A stretch of DNA of 20,790 nucleotides, from assembly GCA_964550535.1 (NCBI GenBank), contig CAZJZQ010000060.1, forward strand, positions 1-20,790, given 5' to 3'. Origin of the DNA: UBA7672 sp964550535. GTDB taxonomy: Bacteria > Pseudomonadota > Alphaproteobacteria > Caulobacterales > Hyphomonadaceae. Below, piece after piece: positions 6,566 to 14,268 of this stretch. Under the pieces are notes generated by a model. It was not told where the DNA came from, made no database searches, and saw only the letters and a program-made list of their open reading frames with translations. Numbering within the stretch: the stretch's first letter is position 1; the number at the start of each line of letters is the position of its first letter. Made by a program: the position numbers and the translations under genes.

Positions 6566-6592
6566 GACGCGCCAGCATAACCGGGACCGACA
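6566..6592 (-). promoter_or_regulatory. Candidate ECF42 promoter upstream of the DGPF-sigma operon
   Basis: On the minus strand TGTCGG (6592-6587) and CGTC (6569-6566) are 17 nt apart. The spacer ends GGCG, as in the second copy at 4888-4862. Transcription would start about 15 nt before the DGPF start codon, giving a short leader that still contains the ribosome binding site. The match between the two sites supports autoregulation by the encoded sigma factor. Confidence 0.65.
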
Positions 6593-6708
6593 CCCGGCTG
6601 GAGATTTTTTGAGGGCCGCGGAAGCGGCCTGGATGTTCGCGATCCGCGCCGCGGCGGCGGCGCTCGTTTCGATGCGGACAAGTTGCAGACTTTCAGTTCT
6701 CCCGGACA

Positions 6709-7467
6709 TCAGCCCTGCAACCAGCCGCGATCCAGCGCGAAGCGGACAATGTCCGCCCGCCCGCGCAGGTCCAGCTTGCGCGCCGCGCTGGACCTGTGGA
6801 ACTCCACCGTCCGCGCGGCGATGCCGAGTTGATCGCCAACATCCTTGTGGCTGTGTCCCCATGCAATAAGGCGCAAGACTTCGGCTTCCCGGGGCGTCAG
6901 GCCGCCATCGGGGCTTGCGCCCTTCGCGGCGGCGCGGTGGGCGTGGGCGGGAACCGGCCCCGCGCCCGGCATCGGCCAGACGGAGACGCGGCGGATGGCG
7001 TCGGCCGCCGCCGTGACGCACATGTCGCGCAGGCCGGCGCCGAAACGTTCGATCGCGTCGCGCTCGGTTGACGCTTCCTGTAGCAGGATCACCACACGCG
7101 CCTCGCTCTCCGCTTCGCTCAGCGGGGCTGCGGAAAAGCGCACGGGCAGACGCTCGCCGCCCTCTCCCGCCACTGGCGCGAAAGCCAGCGCAGCGGCCGC
7201 CTCGCCGCGCATGGCGCACGCGTCGGGCCAGTCGCCGGGCGTCAGCGATTCCCCGGCTTCGTCATGCACCTGCCAACTATCGCGCCATTCCGGGTGCGCG
7301 GAGGGAGCCAGGTTGCCGATCAACCCGCGCAAGCCGCCATCGGCGGTCGTGACGCGGCCATCCTCACCGATTACCGCGACCGCGACGGGCAGGCGCCGCA
7401 AGGCCGAAATCAGCCGGGCGCATTCTTCTGCGGTGGGCCGGGCGTCGTCTCGAATGTCGTCTGCCAT
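6709..7467 (-). CDS. LuxR-type HTH regulator with PAS-like N-terminal domain
   Basis: From ATG 7467 the protein has 252 residues. The C-terminal 60 or so residues are a LuxR/GerE DNA-binding domain: GLTPREAEVLRLIAWGHSHK, then DVGDQLGIAARTVEFHRSSA and ARKLDLRGRADIVRFAL. The N-terminal part (about 15-140) looks like a PAS fold, with LPVAVAVIGEDGRVTTADGG and later RLPVRFSAAPLSEAE leading into a VVILLQEAS strand. There is no phospho-receiver domain and no visible autoinducer-binding domain motif. The frame is open to 7557, but the earlier ATGs lack a ribosome binding site and would run through a dyad that makes better sense as an operator. The site before 7467 (AGCTGGA) is also weak, so the start is uncertain. 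It is probably transcribed alone. Confidence 0.85.
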   Translation of the reverse strand: MADDIRDDARPTAEECARLISALRRLPVAVAVIGEDGRVTTADGGLRGLIGNLAPSAHPEWRDSWQVHDEAGESLTPGDWPDACAMRGEAAAALAFAPVAGEGGERLPVRFSAAPLSEAESEARVVILLQEASTERDAIERFGAGLRDMCVTAAADAIRRVSVWPMPGAGPVPAHAHRAAAKGASPDGGLTPREAEVLRLIAWGHSHKDVGDQLGIAARTVEFHRSSAARKLDLRGRADIVRFALDRGWLQG

Positions 7468-7481
7468 GTGTCCAGCTTTTA

Positions 7482-7501
7482 ACCTGTTGTCCCTGACAGG
7501 G
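7482..7501. promoter_or_regulatory. lux-box-like 20-bp dyad upstream of the LuxR-type gene
   Basis: ACCTGT and ACAGGG flank an 8-nt spacer, giving a 20-bp inverted repeat that matches the lux-box form ACCTGT-N8-ACAGGT at 11 of 12 arm positions. It lies 14 nt upstream of the chosen start, where bound protein would block transcription or initiation. The right part also forms a tighter palindrome, CCCTGACAGGG (7491-7501). Autoregulation by the adjacent regulator is the simplest reading. Confidence 0.5.
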
Positions 7502-7567
7502 TTTCCTGAGCGGATCACAACGCGCATGATCGCAGGATGTGCCATCCGGCCCATCACATGACTGCGG

Positions 7568-7586
7568 AAAAAATCCGCGCGGCGGA
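7568..7586 (-). terminator. Probable intrinsic terminator of the TonB-dependent receptor gene
   Basis: On the minus strand a short GC stem TCCGC/GCGGA (7586-7582 with 7578-7574) with a 3-nt loop runs directly into TTTTTT (7573-7568). A second copy of the TCCGC arm lies beyond (7568-7564), so an alternative stem is possible. It is 67 nt past the receptor stop codon and upstream of the LuxR-type gene. The stem is short, hence moderate confidence. Confidence 0.5.
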
Positions 7587-7653
7587 GGGAACCCCTTGAA
7601 TGGGCTGGAACCGGGAGACTGGAACTGGCCTTTCGCGGCCTGGCGGCCGGTTT

Positions 7654-9867
7654 CTAGAACCGGCCGGAAACCTGGACGCCGTAGGAGAACGTGCCCTCCG
7701 GTCCGCCATCGGTGAGGCGATAGTCGGCCTGGGTCATGACGCCCGTGCCGCGATCGGGCGCGTAATAATAGCGCTCGCGGGTTTCGGAGGGCGACAGCAC
7801 GTTGTTGAGCATGAAGCGGAGGGTGACCGGCTTGATCGCGGTCGTCTCGAAGAAGAAGTCGAGGCGCGGGTCTTCGCGGTCATAGATCAGGAACTCGTCA
7901 TACTTGTACTCGCGCCGCCCGGACCATTGCAGCATGGTGACGCCCCACGCCGACGACAGGCTGGGCAGTTCCTGCCGGTAGGAGACGATATATCCCCAGT
8001 CCTTCGTGCCGGCGTTATAGACCGGCGCGCCTGACGGCGAGTTGGTGCGTTCCGGCGAGATCGAGATCGCGCGCGTCTCACCCGTCCACGGGTCCGTCAC
8101 TTCCGATTGCAGCACCTGGCCTGTGAAACGCAGCTCCGCGTTGGGAATGCCGAGCGGCGCGAGCGGGACCGCCGCCCGCACTTCAACGCCGGTCCGCTGA
8201 CCGTCGCCGATATTGCCCATCGCGTCCTGACCGCCGATGGAGATGAAGTCGCGCACGTCCTCGATCTCGTCGTGGAACACCGCCAGCGCCAAAGCGCCGC
8301 GCGCGCCGAAGCGGCGTTCCCATTCCACCCGCGCTTTCCATGTTTTCTCGGGTTCGAGATCGGGATTGCCGCGAGAGCCGGACGCATCCTGGAAGTTCAC
8401 GGTCGAGGCGAATTCGGAGAAGTCGAGCTGCGAGATGTCGCGCTCGACGCTGGCGCGCAGTTCAGCGCCGCCGGGCATGTTGTATGTGCCGACGACGCGC
8501 GGCTTGGGATAGGTGAACTCGCGCTCGTTGGTTTCCGATCCGGACTGCTCGATGCGCGAGGCTTCGTAGGTGAAGGCCGTCTCCAGCGTGAACTGCGGCG
8601 ACGCGGTCCATACATTGGTGATGAAAATTTCGCCGCGTGTTTCCTCGACAAGCGCATCCGAGACATCGAGCGGAACGTTGGCGAACGGCGCGCCATTGAT
8701 GCTCTGCTGGATATCGAGCGTCGTGTCGCGATAGTTGAACGCGCCTTCGACGCCGAACTCCAGCGTGTGCGCGTCAGACGGCCGCCATGTCATCGCGATA
8801 CGGCCGACACGCTCGCCGGTTTCGGTGAAACGGTCCTGCGTGCGCTGGATGTTGCGCGGCACGGCGGGCACGAAGATGTCGAACACGTCATGCTGTTCGA
8901 CATTGTTTAGCGTCGCCAGCGCCAGCGCCTTTACCGACAGCGTATCGGAGAAGCGGTGTTCCCAGTCGGCGCCGATTTCGGCGTTGTAGTTGTTCTCGTA
9001 CTCCGTCCGCCCGAACAGCGTGTCGTTCAGCGTCCCGTCCGGCAGCGTGTCGATGCGCGCGATGCCGGTGGTGTTCCAGGTGGGCGCGTATTGCAGGTTG
9101 AAGTTCAGGCTGTCGCGCGCCGTGGGTTTCCACTTCAGCGCCGCCGAACCCTGGAAGCCGATATTGTTAGGCTGACCGAAGGCGTCGCTGATCTCGCGCA
9201 GCGAACCGTCCGGCTCGCGGATCAGCTCGCCGTTTTCCGACCGCCCGCGCAGGTTGGGCAGTTGCAGGTCGATCGCCAGTTCCGCCGTCTCGCTGAGCGC
9301 GAAGGAACGCGACACCTGCGCCGTCCAGCCAATGCGGCCGGAATATTCGATATGCCGGGCCGCGAGCACGAAGGTTGTCGGGTTGGACGATTGCGCGGCG
9401 CGTTGCAGCACCACGTTCACCAGTTGCGATTGCCCACGCACATCCGATCCCGACGCGCTGCCGGAGATCAGCTCCAGCCGCAGGACGGACGCGGCCGGAA
9501 TCCGCTTCAACTGGTCGGAAATGATCGTCTTGGAGCTGGGCCGCTCGCCATTCACCAGCACGTTGCCGGCGGTCGCGCCGAAGCCGCGCCGTGTTTCGCC
9601 ATCGTCCAGTTCAAAGCCCGGCACGCGCGACACCATGTCGAACGCGGTGACCGGATTGTACTGGGTGAAATAGCCTGCATCGAAAACGCGGCCGCCTGTG
9701 GCGCCCTGCTGCATGGGAACCGTTTCGACGGCGGGTGTTGGCGCGGGCGGCTCTCCGGCCTGTTGCGCAAGAGAGGGCGCGGCCCCCGCCGCGGCCAGTG
9801 CTGTCCAGGCCGCGGCATGCGCCAGCCTGGCGGCGCGCCGGTGCGCGCCCCGCCTGACGGTGTCCAT
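7654..9867 (-). CDS. TonB-dependent outer-membrane receptor
   Basis: The 737-residue protein starts at ATG 9867 with a strong GGGGAG site; an ATG five codons earlier (9882) lacks one. An Arg-rich n-region and Ala-rich core ending PSLAQQ form a signal peptide. Residues about 60-165 are the plug domain (NPVTAFDMVSRVPGFELDDG, GNVLVNGERPSSK, IPAASVLRLELISGSASG). The rest is a beta-barrel with aromatic strand ends, a PRVVGTYNMPGGAELRASVE strand, a typical GNPDLEPEKTWKARVEWER turn and the terminal VQVSGRF. It would import an iron complex, glycan or other substrate using TonB-ExbBD energy; nothing nearby identifies the substrate. The GFGATAGNVLVNG plug style is common in sphingomonad and hyphomonad receptors. 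It is divergent from the HxlR regulator at 9979, a likely controller. Confidence 0.93.
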   Translation of the reverse strand: MDTVRRGAHRRAARLAHAAAWTALAAAGAAPSLAQQAGEPPAPTPAVETVPMQQGATGGRVFDAGYFTQYNPVTAFDMVSRVPGFELDDGETRRGFGATAGNVLVNGERPSSKTIISDQLKRIPAASVLRLELISGSASGSDVRGQSQLVNVVLQRAAQSSNPTTFVLAARHIEYSGRIGWTAQVSRSFALSETAELAIDLQLPNLRGRSENGELIREPDGSLREISDAFGQPNNIGFQGSAALKWKPTARDSLNFNLQYAPTWNTTGIARIDTLPDGTLNDTLFGRTEYENNYNAEIGADWEHRFSDTLSVKALALATLNNVEQHDVFDIFVPAVPRNIQRTQDRFTETGERVGRIAMTWRPSDAHTLEFGVEGAFNYRDTTLDIQQSINGAPFANVPLDVSDALVEETRGEIFITNVWTASPQFTLETAFTYEASRIEQSGSETNEREFTYPKPRVVGTYNMPGGAELRASVERDISQLDFSEFASTVNFQDASGSRGNPDLEPEKTWKARVEWERRFGARGALALAVFHDEIEDVRDFISIGGQDAMGNIGDGQRTGVEVRAAVPLAPLGIPNAELRFTGQVLQSEVTDPWTGETRAISISPERTNSPSGAPVYNAGTKDWGYIVSYRQELPSLSSAWGVTMLQWSGRREYKYDEFLIYDREDPRLDFFFETTAIKPVTLRFMLNNVLSPSETRERYYYAPDRGTGVMTQADYRLTDGGPEGTFSYGVQVSGRF

Positions 9868-9884
9868 TGCGTCTCTCCCCATTT

Positions 9885-9901
9885 AGTTCATTATTTGAAC
9901 T
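9885..9901. promoter_or_regulatory. Palindrome between TonB receptor and HxlR genes, candidate operator
   Basis: AGTTCA (9885-9890) and TGAACT (9896-9901) form a perfect 6-bp dyad with a 5-nt AT spacer. It sits immediately upstream of the receptor's ribosome binding site, 17 nt before its start codon, so a bound protein would block receptor expression. The HxlR-family protein encoded divergently 78 nt away is the obvious candidate ligand. Confidence 0.5.
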
Positions 9902-9978
9902 TAGTCTTCCCTTGCGCCGGACGGGCCGTCAACTATCGGCGCAGGACACGAAAGCTTGAGCGACTGGAGAGACCGGCG

Positions 9979-10506
9979 ATGCGCCTGTCGAACATCGGCG
10001 CCATTCCCTGCCCCGTGGCGCGGGCGCTGTCGGTGATCGGGGACGCGTGGACGATCCTGATCCTGCGCGACTGCTTCAAGGGCGAGACGCGGTTTGAGGG
10101 GTTCCTGGCTTCCACACGTGCGCCCCGCGCCGTGCTGTCCGCGCGGCTGTCGCAGCTGGTCGAGGCGGGCGTGCTGGAACGGACGCCCTATGGCGGCGCG
10201 CGCCGTTACGACTACAGCCTGACCGGCAAAGGTCATGCGCTTCAGCCCGTGCTGATGACCATGTCCCACTGGTCGCAGACCTGGATGTCCGACCCGCAGA
10301 TCAGCCGGTTGAAGCGCCGCCACACCGTTTGCGGCCACGTCTTCCGGCCGGTGGTCGCCTGTTCGGAGTGCGGCGGGGAAGTGCTGCCGGGAGAGGTGGC
10401 GCTGGAATCCCCGCTGGCGCCCGCCCGCAACGCACAGCCGCTTGAAAAGAAAAAGAAAACATCCCGCGCGCGCGCTTCGGCGAAAGCCGCCCGCACGGCC
10501 GCCTGA
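9979..10506 (+). CDS. HxlR-family winged-helix transcriptional regulator with C-terminal zinc-ribbon-like tail
   Basis: From ATG 9979 (GAGAGACC stretch just before) the protein has 175 residues. The HxlR core is clear: CPVARALSVIGDAWTILILR with the conserved N-terminal Cys, then FEGFLAST and APRAVLSARLSQLVEAGVLE, and the wing YDYSLTGKG. After it, VCGHVFRPVVACSECGGEVL (about 117-137) contains paired cysteines as in a small zinc ribbon, and the protein ends in a Lys/Arg/Ala-rich tail. HxlR proteins bind DNA as dimers and often sense redox or electrophile stress through the N-terminal Cys. The longer open frame upstream is antisense to the TonB receptor and not used. Divergent placement suggests control of that receptor. 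Confidence 0.9.
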   Translation: MRLSNIGAIPCPVARALSVIGDAWTILILRDCFKGETRFEGFLASTRAPRAVLSARLSQLVEAGVLERTPYGGARRYDYSLTGKGHALQPVLMTMSHWSQTWMSDPQISRLKRRHTVCGHVFRPVVACSECGGEVLPGEVALESPLAPARNAQPLEKKKKTSRARASAKAARTAA

Positions 10507-10587
10507 GCGGCCCCCGGCGCACCGGCTTGCGAGCCGGGCCGCGCAATTCCCGCAACGGACCTTTCCCCTCGCCCCCGGCATGGCCGC

Positions 10588-11052
10588 ATGCTAGGCTCAG
10601 CCCATCGTCAATCGTCCGAGGAAAGACCGCTGTCCGCCCTGCGCAGTTCCACATCCGGCAAGAGCGAAACGCCCGCGCCGGTCAAATCCCGCCCCGTGTC
10701 CGCCGACCTTGCAAAGATCGTCGTGACGCAACTTGAAGACGACAAGGCGGAGAACATTCTCGAAATCAGCCTTACCGGTAAGTCGCCCATGGCCGATTTC
10801 ATGGTCGTGGCCTCCGGCCGTTCCGCGCGCCATGTCGGCGCGCTGGCCGACCATGTCGCGCGCAAGCTGAAGAATGAGGGACTGGACGGCGTGCGCATCG
10901 AGGGCATGCCCAACGCCGACTGGGTGCTGATCGACGCGGGCGACGTGATCGTCCACATCTTCCGCCCGGAAGTGCGCGAGTTCTACAATCTTGAGCGCAT
11001 GTGGCAGGCGGACGCTCCTCCTGCCTCTCCCCCGGCGCAGCGCGCGGACTGA
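10588..11052 (+). CDS. rsfS: Ribosome silencing factor RsfS
   Basis: The frame encodes 154 residues from ATG 10588. The conserved RsfS/Iojap core runs from about residue 38: VVTQLEDDKAENILEISLTG, MADFMVVASGRSARHVGALA, then DWVLIDAGDVIVHIFRPEVR and FYNLERMW, all characteristic. RsfS binds ribosomal protein uL14 and blocks joining of the subunits when nutrients are short. The first 36 residues are unusually long and low in complexity for the family. ATG 10588 has no ribosome binding site. A GAGGAAAG string (10618-10625) sits just before an in-frame CTG at 10630, and an in-frame GTG lies at 10696. The true start is therefore unsettled. It leads the conserved rsfS-rlmH-envC-ctpA cluster; nadD, its common upstream partner, is absent here. 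Confidence 0.93.
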   Translation: MLGSAHRQSSEERPLSALRSSTSGKSETPAPVKSRPVSADLAKIVVTQLEDDKAENILEISLTGKSPMADFMVVASGRSARHVGALADHVARKLKNEGLDGVRIEGMPNADWVLIDAGDVIVHIFRPEVREFYNLERMWQADAPPASPPAQRAD

Positions 11053-11067
11053 TCCAACGGAGCGCCC

Positions 11068-11529
11068 ATGCGCATCCGCATTCTCGCGGCCGGACGGCTG
11101 AAGGACGGGCCTGAGCGCGATCTCATCGACGACTATATCCTGCGCGCGCGCCGCACCGGCCAGCCGCTGGGCGTGCGCGGCGTCGAAGAGATCGAGGTCG
11201 AGGGCGGCGGCGGACGCGACAGGGAGGCCGAGCGCCTGCTCGCCAAGCGCACCAGCGGCGGCGTCCTCGTCCGGCTTGACGAGCGCGGCGAGGCGTGGAC
11301 CTCCATCGACTTTTCCAAACGCCTGACGAAATGGCGCGACCAGGGCGCCGATGTCGACTTCGCCATCGGCGGCGCAGATGGCCATGGGCCGCAACTGGTG
11401 CAGGCGTCCAGCGCCGCGCTCGGTTTCGGCGTGCAGACATGGCCGCACAAGCTGGTCCGTGTGATGCTGGCGGAACAGATCTATCGCGCCCTGTCGATAT
11501 CGGCGGGCTCGCCCTATCACCGGGAGTAG
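11068..11529 (+). CDS. rlmH: 23S rRNA (pseudouridine1915-N3)-methyltransferase RlmH
   Basis: The 153-residue length is the usual size. The SPOUT trefoil-knot signatures are present: LDERGEAWTSIDFS, FAIGGADGHG (SAM-binding loop) and the C-terminal TWPHKLVRVMLAEQIYRA followed by GSPYHRE. RlmH methylates pseudouridine 1915 in helix 69 of 23S rRNA on assembled ribosomes. It starts 15 nt after the rsfS stop with AACGGAG as ribosome binding site, and ends one nucleotide before the next start codon, so the genes are tightly linked. Confidence 0.96.
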   Translation: MRIRILAAGRLKDGPERDLIDDYILRARRTGQPLGVRGVEEIEVEGGGGRDREAERLLAKRTSGGVLVRLDERGEAWTSIDFSKRLTKWRDQGADVDFAIGGADGHGPQLVQASSAALGFGVQTWPHKLVRVMLAEQIYRALSISAGSPYHRE

Positions 11530-11530
11530 C

Positions 11531-12778
11531 ATGGCCCGAGCGCCCCTCTCTCGCAGCGCTTCCCGCCCGCTGCGGCGTGCGGCGGCGATGGCGCTGGCGT
11601 TCATGATGATGACGCCTGCGCCCGCCCTGCCGCAGACGCGCGCCACCTACACGCTCGACGATCTGAAGAAGGTGGAGGCGCAACGCGACGCAGCCCTCGC
11701 CCGCCTGAAGCAGTTGCAGACCTCGCAGGCCAGCGCGGAGCGCGACGCCGCCGCCATCGACGCCGACCTGCTCACCGCCGCCGCCGACAGCCGCCGCCGC
11801 GAGGAAGCCGCGGGCGAAGCCGAACGGGCGCTGGTGCGGTTGCAACGCGACGTGGGGATCGCGCGCGCCAATCTGCTCAACGATGAAACCTCGCTGTCCG
11901 ATGTGCTCGCCGCGCTGATGAGCCTTGGTTCGCGCCGTCCGCCCGCGCTGATCGCCAGCCCGGAGGATGCGGGCGACGCCGTGCGCGCCGCCATCCTGAT
12001 GGGCGAAGCCGCCCCCGCCCTCGCCGCACGCGCCGAAGCGATCCGCGTGCGCATCGTGACGCTGAACGACCTGATGGCGAGCATACGCCGCGAACAGGCG
12101 ATCCTCGACGAACAGGAAGCCGCGCTGGACTCCCGCCGTCAGGAGATCGAGGCGCTGGCGGCCGAAAAACGCCTGTCGCGCGGCAGGCTGGATAGCGAAA
12201 CCGCCACGCTGGCCGCCGAGAGCCGCCGTCTGGCGCAGGAGGCCGACACGTTGCGCGACCTGCTGGACGGTCTGGCGAAGGCGGCGCCCAGCGCTCCGGG
12301 CCGCAAGCCGCAGCAGGCCGGCGCCGCGCGTCCTCCCGCCGCCCGCGCGCCCGCGGCGACACCATCGCCGGCGCCCGCCCGCCCCGCCACGACGGCCGCC
12401 GCAGCCTCCGCCCTGCAACCCGTCACCGGACAGGCCGTCCGCCGCTTTGGCCAGACCATTGACGGCCAGCGGCAGGCCGGAACCACCTACGCCGCCCGCG
12501 CCGGGGCGCAGGTGATTTCCCCCAGAGACGCCCGCGTGGAGTTCTCAGGGCTGTTCCGCAGCTATGGTCAGATGTTGATTCTCGATGTGGGGGACGACAT
12601 TCTTGTGATACTGTCAGGCATGGACGCTCTGTATGCAGAGGCCGGACAGTGGGTTCTGGCGGGGGAGCCGGTCGGACGAATGGCCAGCCAGGCGGCTGAA
12701 TCTCCAGAATTTTATCTGGAGGTAAGGCGTAAAGGGCAGCCTATCGATCCGGTCAAATGGCTGGGACAGGGCGCGTAG
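11531..12778 (+). CDS. EnvC-like murein hydrolase activator with degenerate LytM domain
   Basis: The 415-residue product has a signal peptide (to about PALPQ, 36), then a long coiled coil (about 40-250) rich in Ala, Glu, Arg and Leu, an Ala/Pro linker (about 255-295) and a C-terminal LytM (M23) domain. The M23 zinc ligands are missing: the HxxxD site is absent, the YAHL region reads ILSGMD, and the usual HLHFE is PEFYLEV. The end, PEFYLEVRRKGQPIDPVKWL, resembles that of EnvC, which is itself inactive and switches on amidases at the septum. It probably does the same in this organism's periplasm. It starts one nucleotide after rlmH and precedes the CtpA protease, an arrangement common in alphaproteobacteria. 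The identity as a dead LytM activator is firm; its partner amidase is not in the window. Confidence 0.92.
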   Translation: MARAPLSRSASRPLRRAAAMALAFMMMTPAPALPQTRATYTLDDLKKVEAQRDAALARLKQLQTSQASAERDAAAIDADLLTAAADSRRREEAAGEAERALVRLQRDVGIARANLLNDETSLSDVLAALMSLGSRRPPALIASPEDAGDAVRAAILMGEAAPALAARAEAIRVRIVTLNDLMASIRREQAILDEQEAALDSRRQEIEALAAEKRLSRGRLDSETATLAAESRRLAQEADTLRDLLDGLAKAAPSAPGRKPQQAGAARPPAARAPAATPSPAPARPATTAAAASALQPVTGQAVRRFGQTIDGQRQAGTTYAARAGAQVISPRDARVEFSGLFRSYGQMLILDVGDDILVILSGMDALYAEAGQWVLAGEPVGRMASQAAESPEFYLEVRRKGQPIDPVKWLGQGA

Positions 12779-12856
12779 GCGTTCAGCCCGTGCACGATTG
12801 CTCCGGCCGCGCGGCCGGATATTGGCCTTTGGAACTCGTCTGAGGAGTTTTGATTG

Positions 12857-14215
12857 ATGCGGAAATGGTTGGTCGGACCGGTTGTCGGCGCAGGCCTGAT
12901 CGGCGCCACGCTGGGCCTGGGTGTTTCCGCTTTCGCGGTGACCACGAACCAGGCGGCGGAGAAACGGGCCGAAACCTTCCGCCAGCTCGAACTGTTCGCG
13001 GAAATCCTGGCGCGCGTTGAATCCGAATACGTCGTCGAGATCGACGAGAAGGCCGCGATCGAAGCGTCGATCGAAGGCATGCTGACCTCGCTCGATCCGC
13101 ATTCCACCTATCTCGACTCCGAAGAGTTCCGCGATGTGCAGTCGCAGATCAGCGGCGAGTATGGCGGCCTTGGCCTTGAAGTGACGGCCGAAGAAGGCTT
13201 CGTGAAAGTGGTGGCGCCGATGGACGGCACGCCGGCCTCGCGCGCGGGCCTCAAGTCGGGCGACTTCCTCACCGCCATTGACGGCGTCTCGATCGCCGGT
13301 CTGCCGCTGAATGACGCCGTGAAGCAGATGCGCGGCGAGATCGGCACCAGCATCGTCGTCACCGTGGTTCGCGAGAAGACCGAACCCTTCGAGGTGACGC
13401 TGAAGCGCGAAAGCATCCGCCCGGAGATCGTGAAATTCCGCGCCGAGGGCGACATCGGCTATATCCGCATCGCCACCTTCAACGATCGCACCGCCGACGC
13501 GCTCGACGACGCCATCGCCGGGGTGCGCCGTCAGGTTTCGGGCTCGATGAAGGGCATCGTGCTCGACCTGCGCGACAACCCGGGCGGCAGCCTCGACGCT
13601 TCCATCGAAGTCTCGTCGCGCTTCCTGAATGGCGGCGAAGTCGTCTCCACGCGCGGCCGCCGCCCCGAGGATGTGCGCCGCTACAACGCCGCGCGCGGCG
13701 AGCGCCTGCCCAACGTTCCGGTTGTCGTGCTGATCAATAACGGTTCGGCCTCCGCCGCCGAGATCGTCGCGGGCGCCTTGCAGGATCGTGGCCGGGCCAA
13801 GGTTCTGGGCGTCACCTCCTTCGGCAAGGGTTCGGTGCAGAGCGTCATTCCGCTCGGCCCGCAGAAAGGCGCCCTGCGCCTGACGACCTCGCGCTACTAC
13901 ACGCCGTCGGGCCGCTCCATCCAGGCTTCGGGCATCGAGCCGGATATCGAGGTCGCCGCCGTGCGCCTGTCGGACGAGGAGATCGCGACGATCGAGCAGC
14001 GCAAGGCCCGCATGTCGGAAGCCGCCCTGCCCAACGCCCTGCAGAACGAGCAGGGCGTGCAGCGCCGCGCCCCGCATATTCCCGCCGACATGCCGCCCGC
14101 CGGCTATGCCGGCGAGGACTACCAGCTCGACAAGGCGCTGGAACTGATCCGCAGCGGCAAGGCGGCCGTCTCGCGCTCGGTGGCGGCGCAGCCGCAGACG
14201 CCGTCCGCGAACTGA
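12857..14215 (+). CDS. ctpA: S41 family C-terminal processing peptidase (CtpA)
   Basis: The 452-residue protein has an N-terminal signal or anchor (WLVGPVVGAGLIGATLGLGV), a helical lead-in with SLDPHSTYLD, a PDZ domain at about 100-185 (GGLGLEVTAEEGF, SGDFLTAIDG) and the S41 protease domain. The catalytic triad is in place: Ser299 in NNGSASAAEI, Lys324 in SFGKGSVQ and Gln328, with the expected 25-residue Ser-Lys spacing. It acts in the periplasm, trimming C-termini of envelope proteins, often peptidoglycan hydrolases or their regulators. ATG 12857 is chosen over the TTG one codon earlier; GAGGAG lies 9 nt upstream. The gap after the EnvC-like gene (78 nt) holds a 7-bp GC hairpin (12802-12819), and the ribosome binding site can pair weakly with 12833-12837. 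Confidence 0.95.
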   Translation: MRKWLVGPVVGAGLIGATLGLGVSAFAVTTNQAAEKRAETFRQLELFAEILARVESEYVVEIDEKAAIEASIEGMLTSLDPHSTYLDSEEFRDVQSQISGEYGGLGLEVTAEEGFVKVVAPMDGTPASRAGLKSGDFLTAIDGVSIAGLPLNDAVKQMRGEIGTSIVVTVVREKTEPFEVTLKRESIRPEIVKFRAEGDIGYIRIATFNDRTADALDDAIAGVRRQVSGSMKGIVLDLRDNPGGSLDASIEVSSRFLNGGEVVSTRGRRPEDVRRYNAARGERLPNVPVVVLINNGSASAAEIVAGALQDRGRAKVLGVTSFGKGSVQSVIPLGPQKGALRLTTSRYYTPSGRSIQASGIEPDIEVAAVRLSDEEIATIEQRKARMSEAALPNALQNEQGVQRRAPHIPADMPPAGYAGEDYQLDKALELIRSGKAAVSRSVAAQPQTPSAN

Positions 14216-14234
14216 TCGCCGGTTCTCGACAATC

Positions 14235-14268
14235 AAGCGCCTGGAAACATTGATGTTTCCGGGCGTTT
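14235..14268 (+). terminator. Long hairpin after ctpA, possible terminator or attenuator
   Basis: A 15-bp stem (14235-14249 with 14254-14268, two G-T pairs) closes on a TTGA loop and ends in TTT only. It begins 19 nt past the ctpA stop. The T-run is short, so it may be a partial terminator that lowers expression of the downstream deacetylase and rppH, or an RNA-stabilising stem. Confidence 0.5.

Noticed and set aside
6614..6629. GGCCGC-GGAA-GCGGCC hairpin near a run of T
   Set aside because: The T-run precedes the stem on the plus strand and gives A on the minus strand, so it cannot act as an intrinsic terminator in either direction.
8956..9978. Upstream extension of the HxlR frame
   Set aside because: This part is antisense to the TonB receptor gene. 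The family N-terminus and ribosome binding site point to ATG 9979.
10522..10537. Hairpin after the HxlR gene as a terminator
   Set aside because: The stem is only 6 bp and is not followed by T residues.
12614..14236. 540-codon open frame on the minus strand
   Set aside because: It is antisense to ctpA, whose catalytic residues are intact; the Gly/His/Asp/Arg-rich composition marks it as a shadow.
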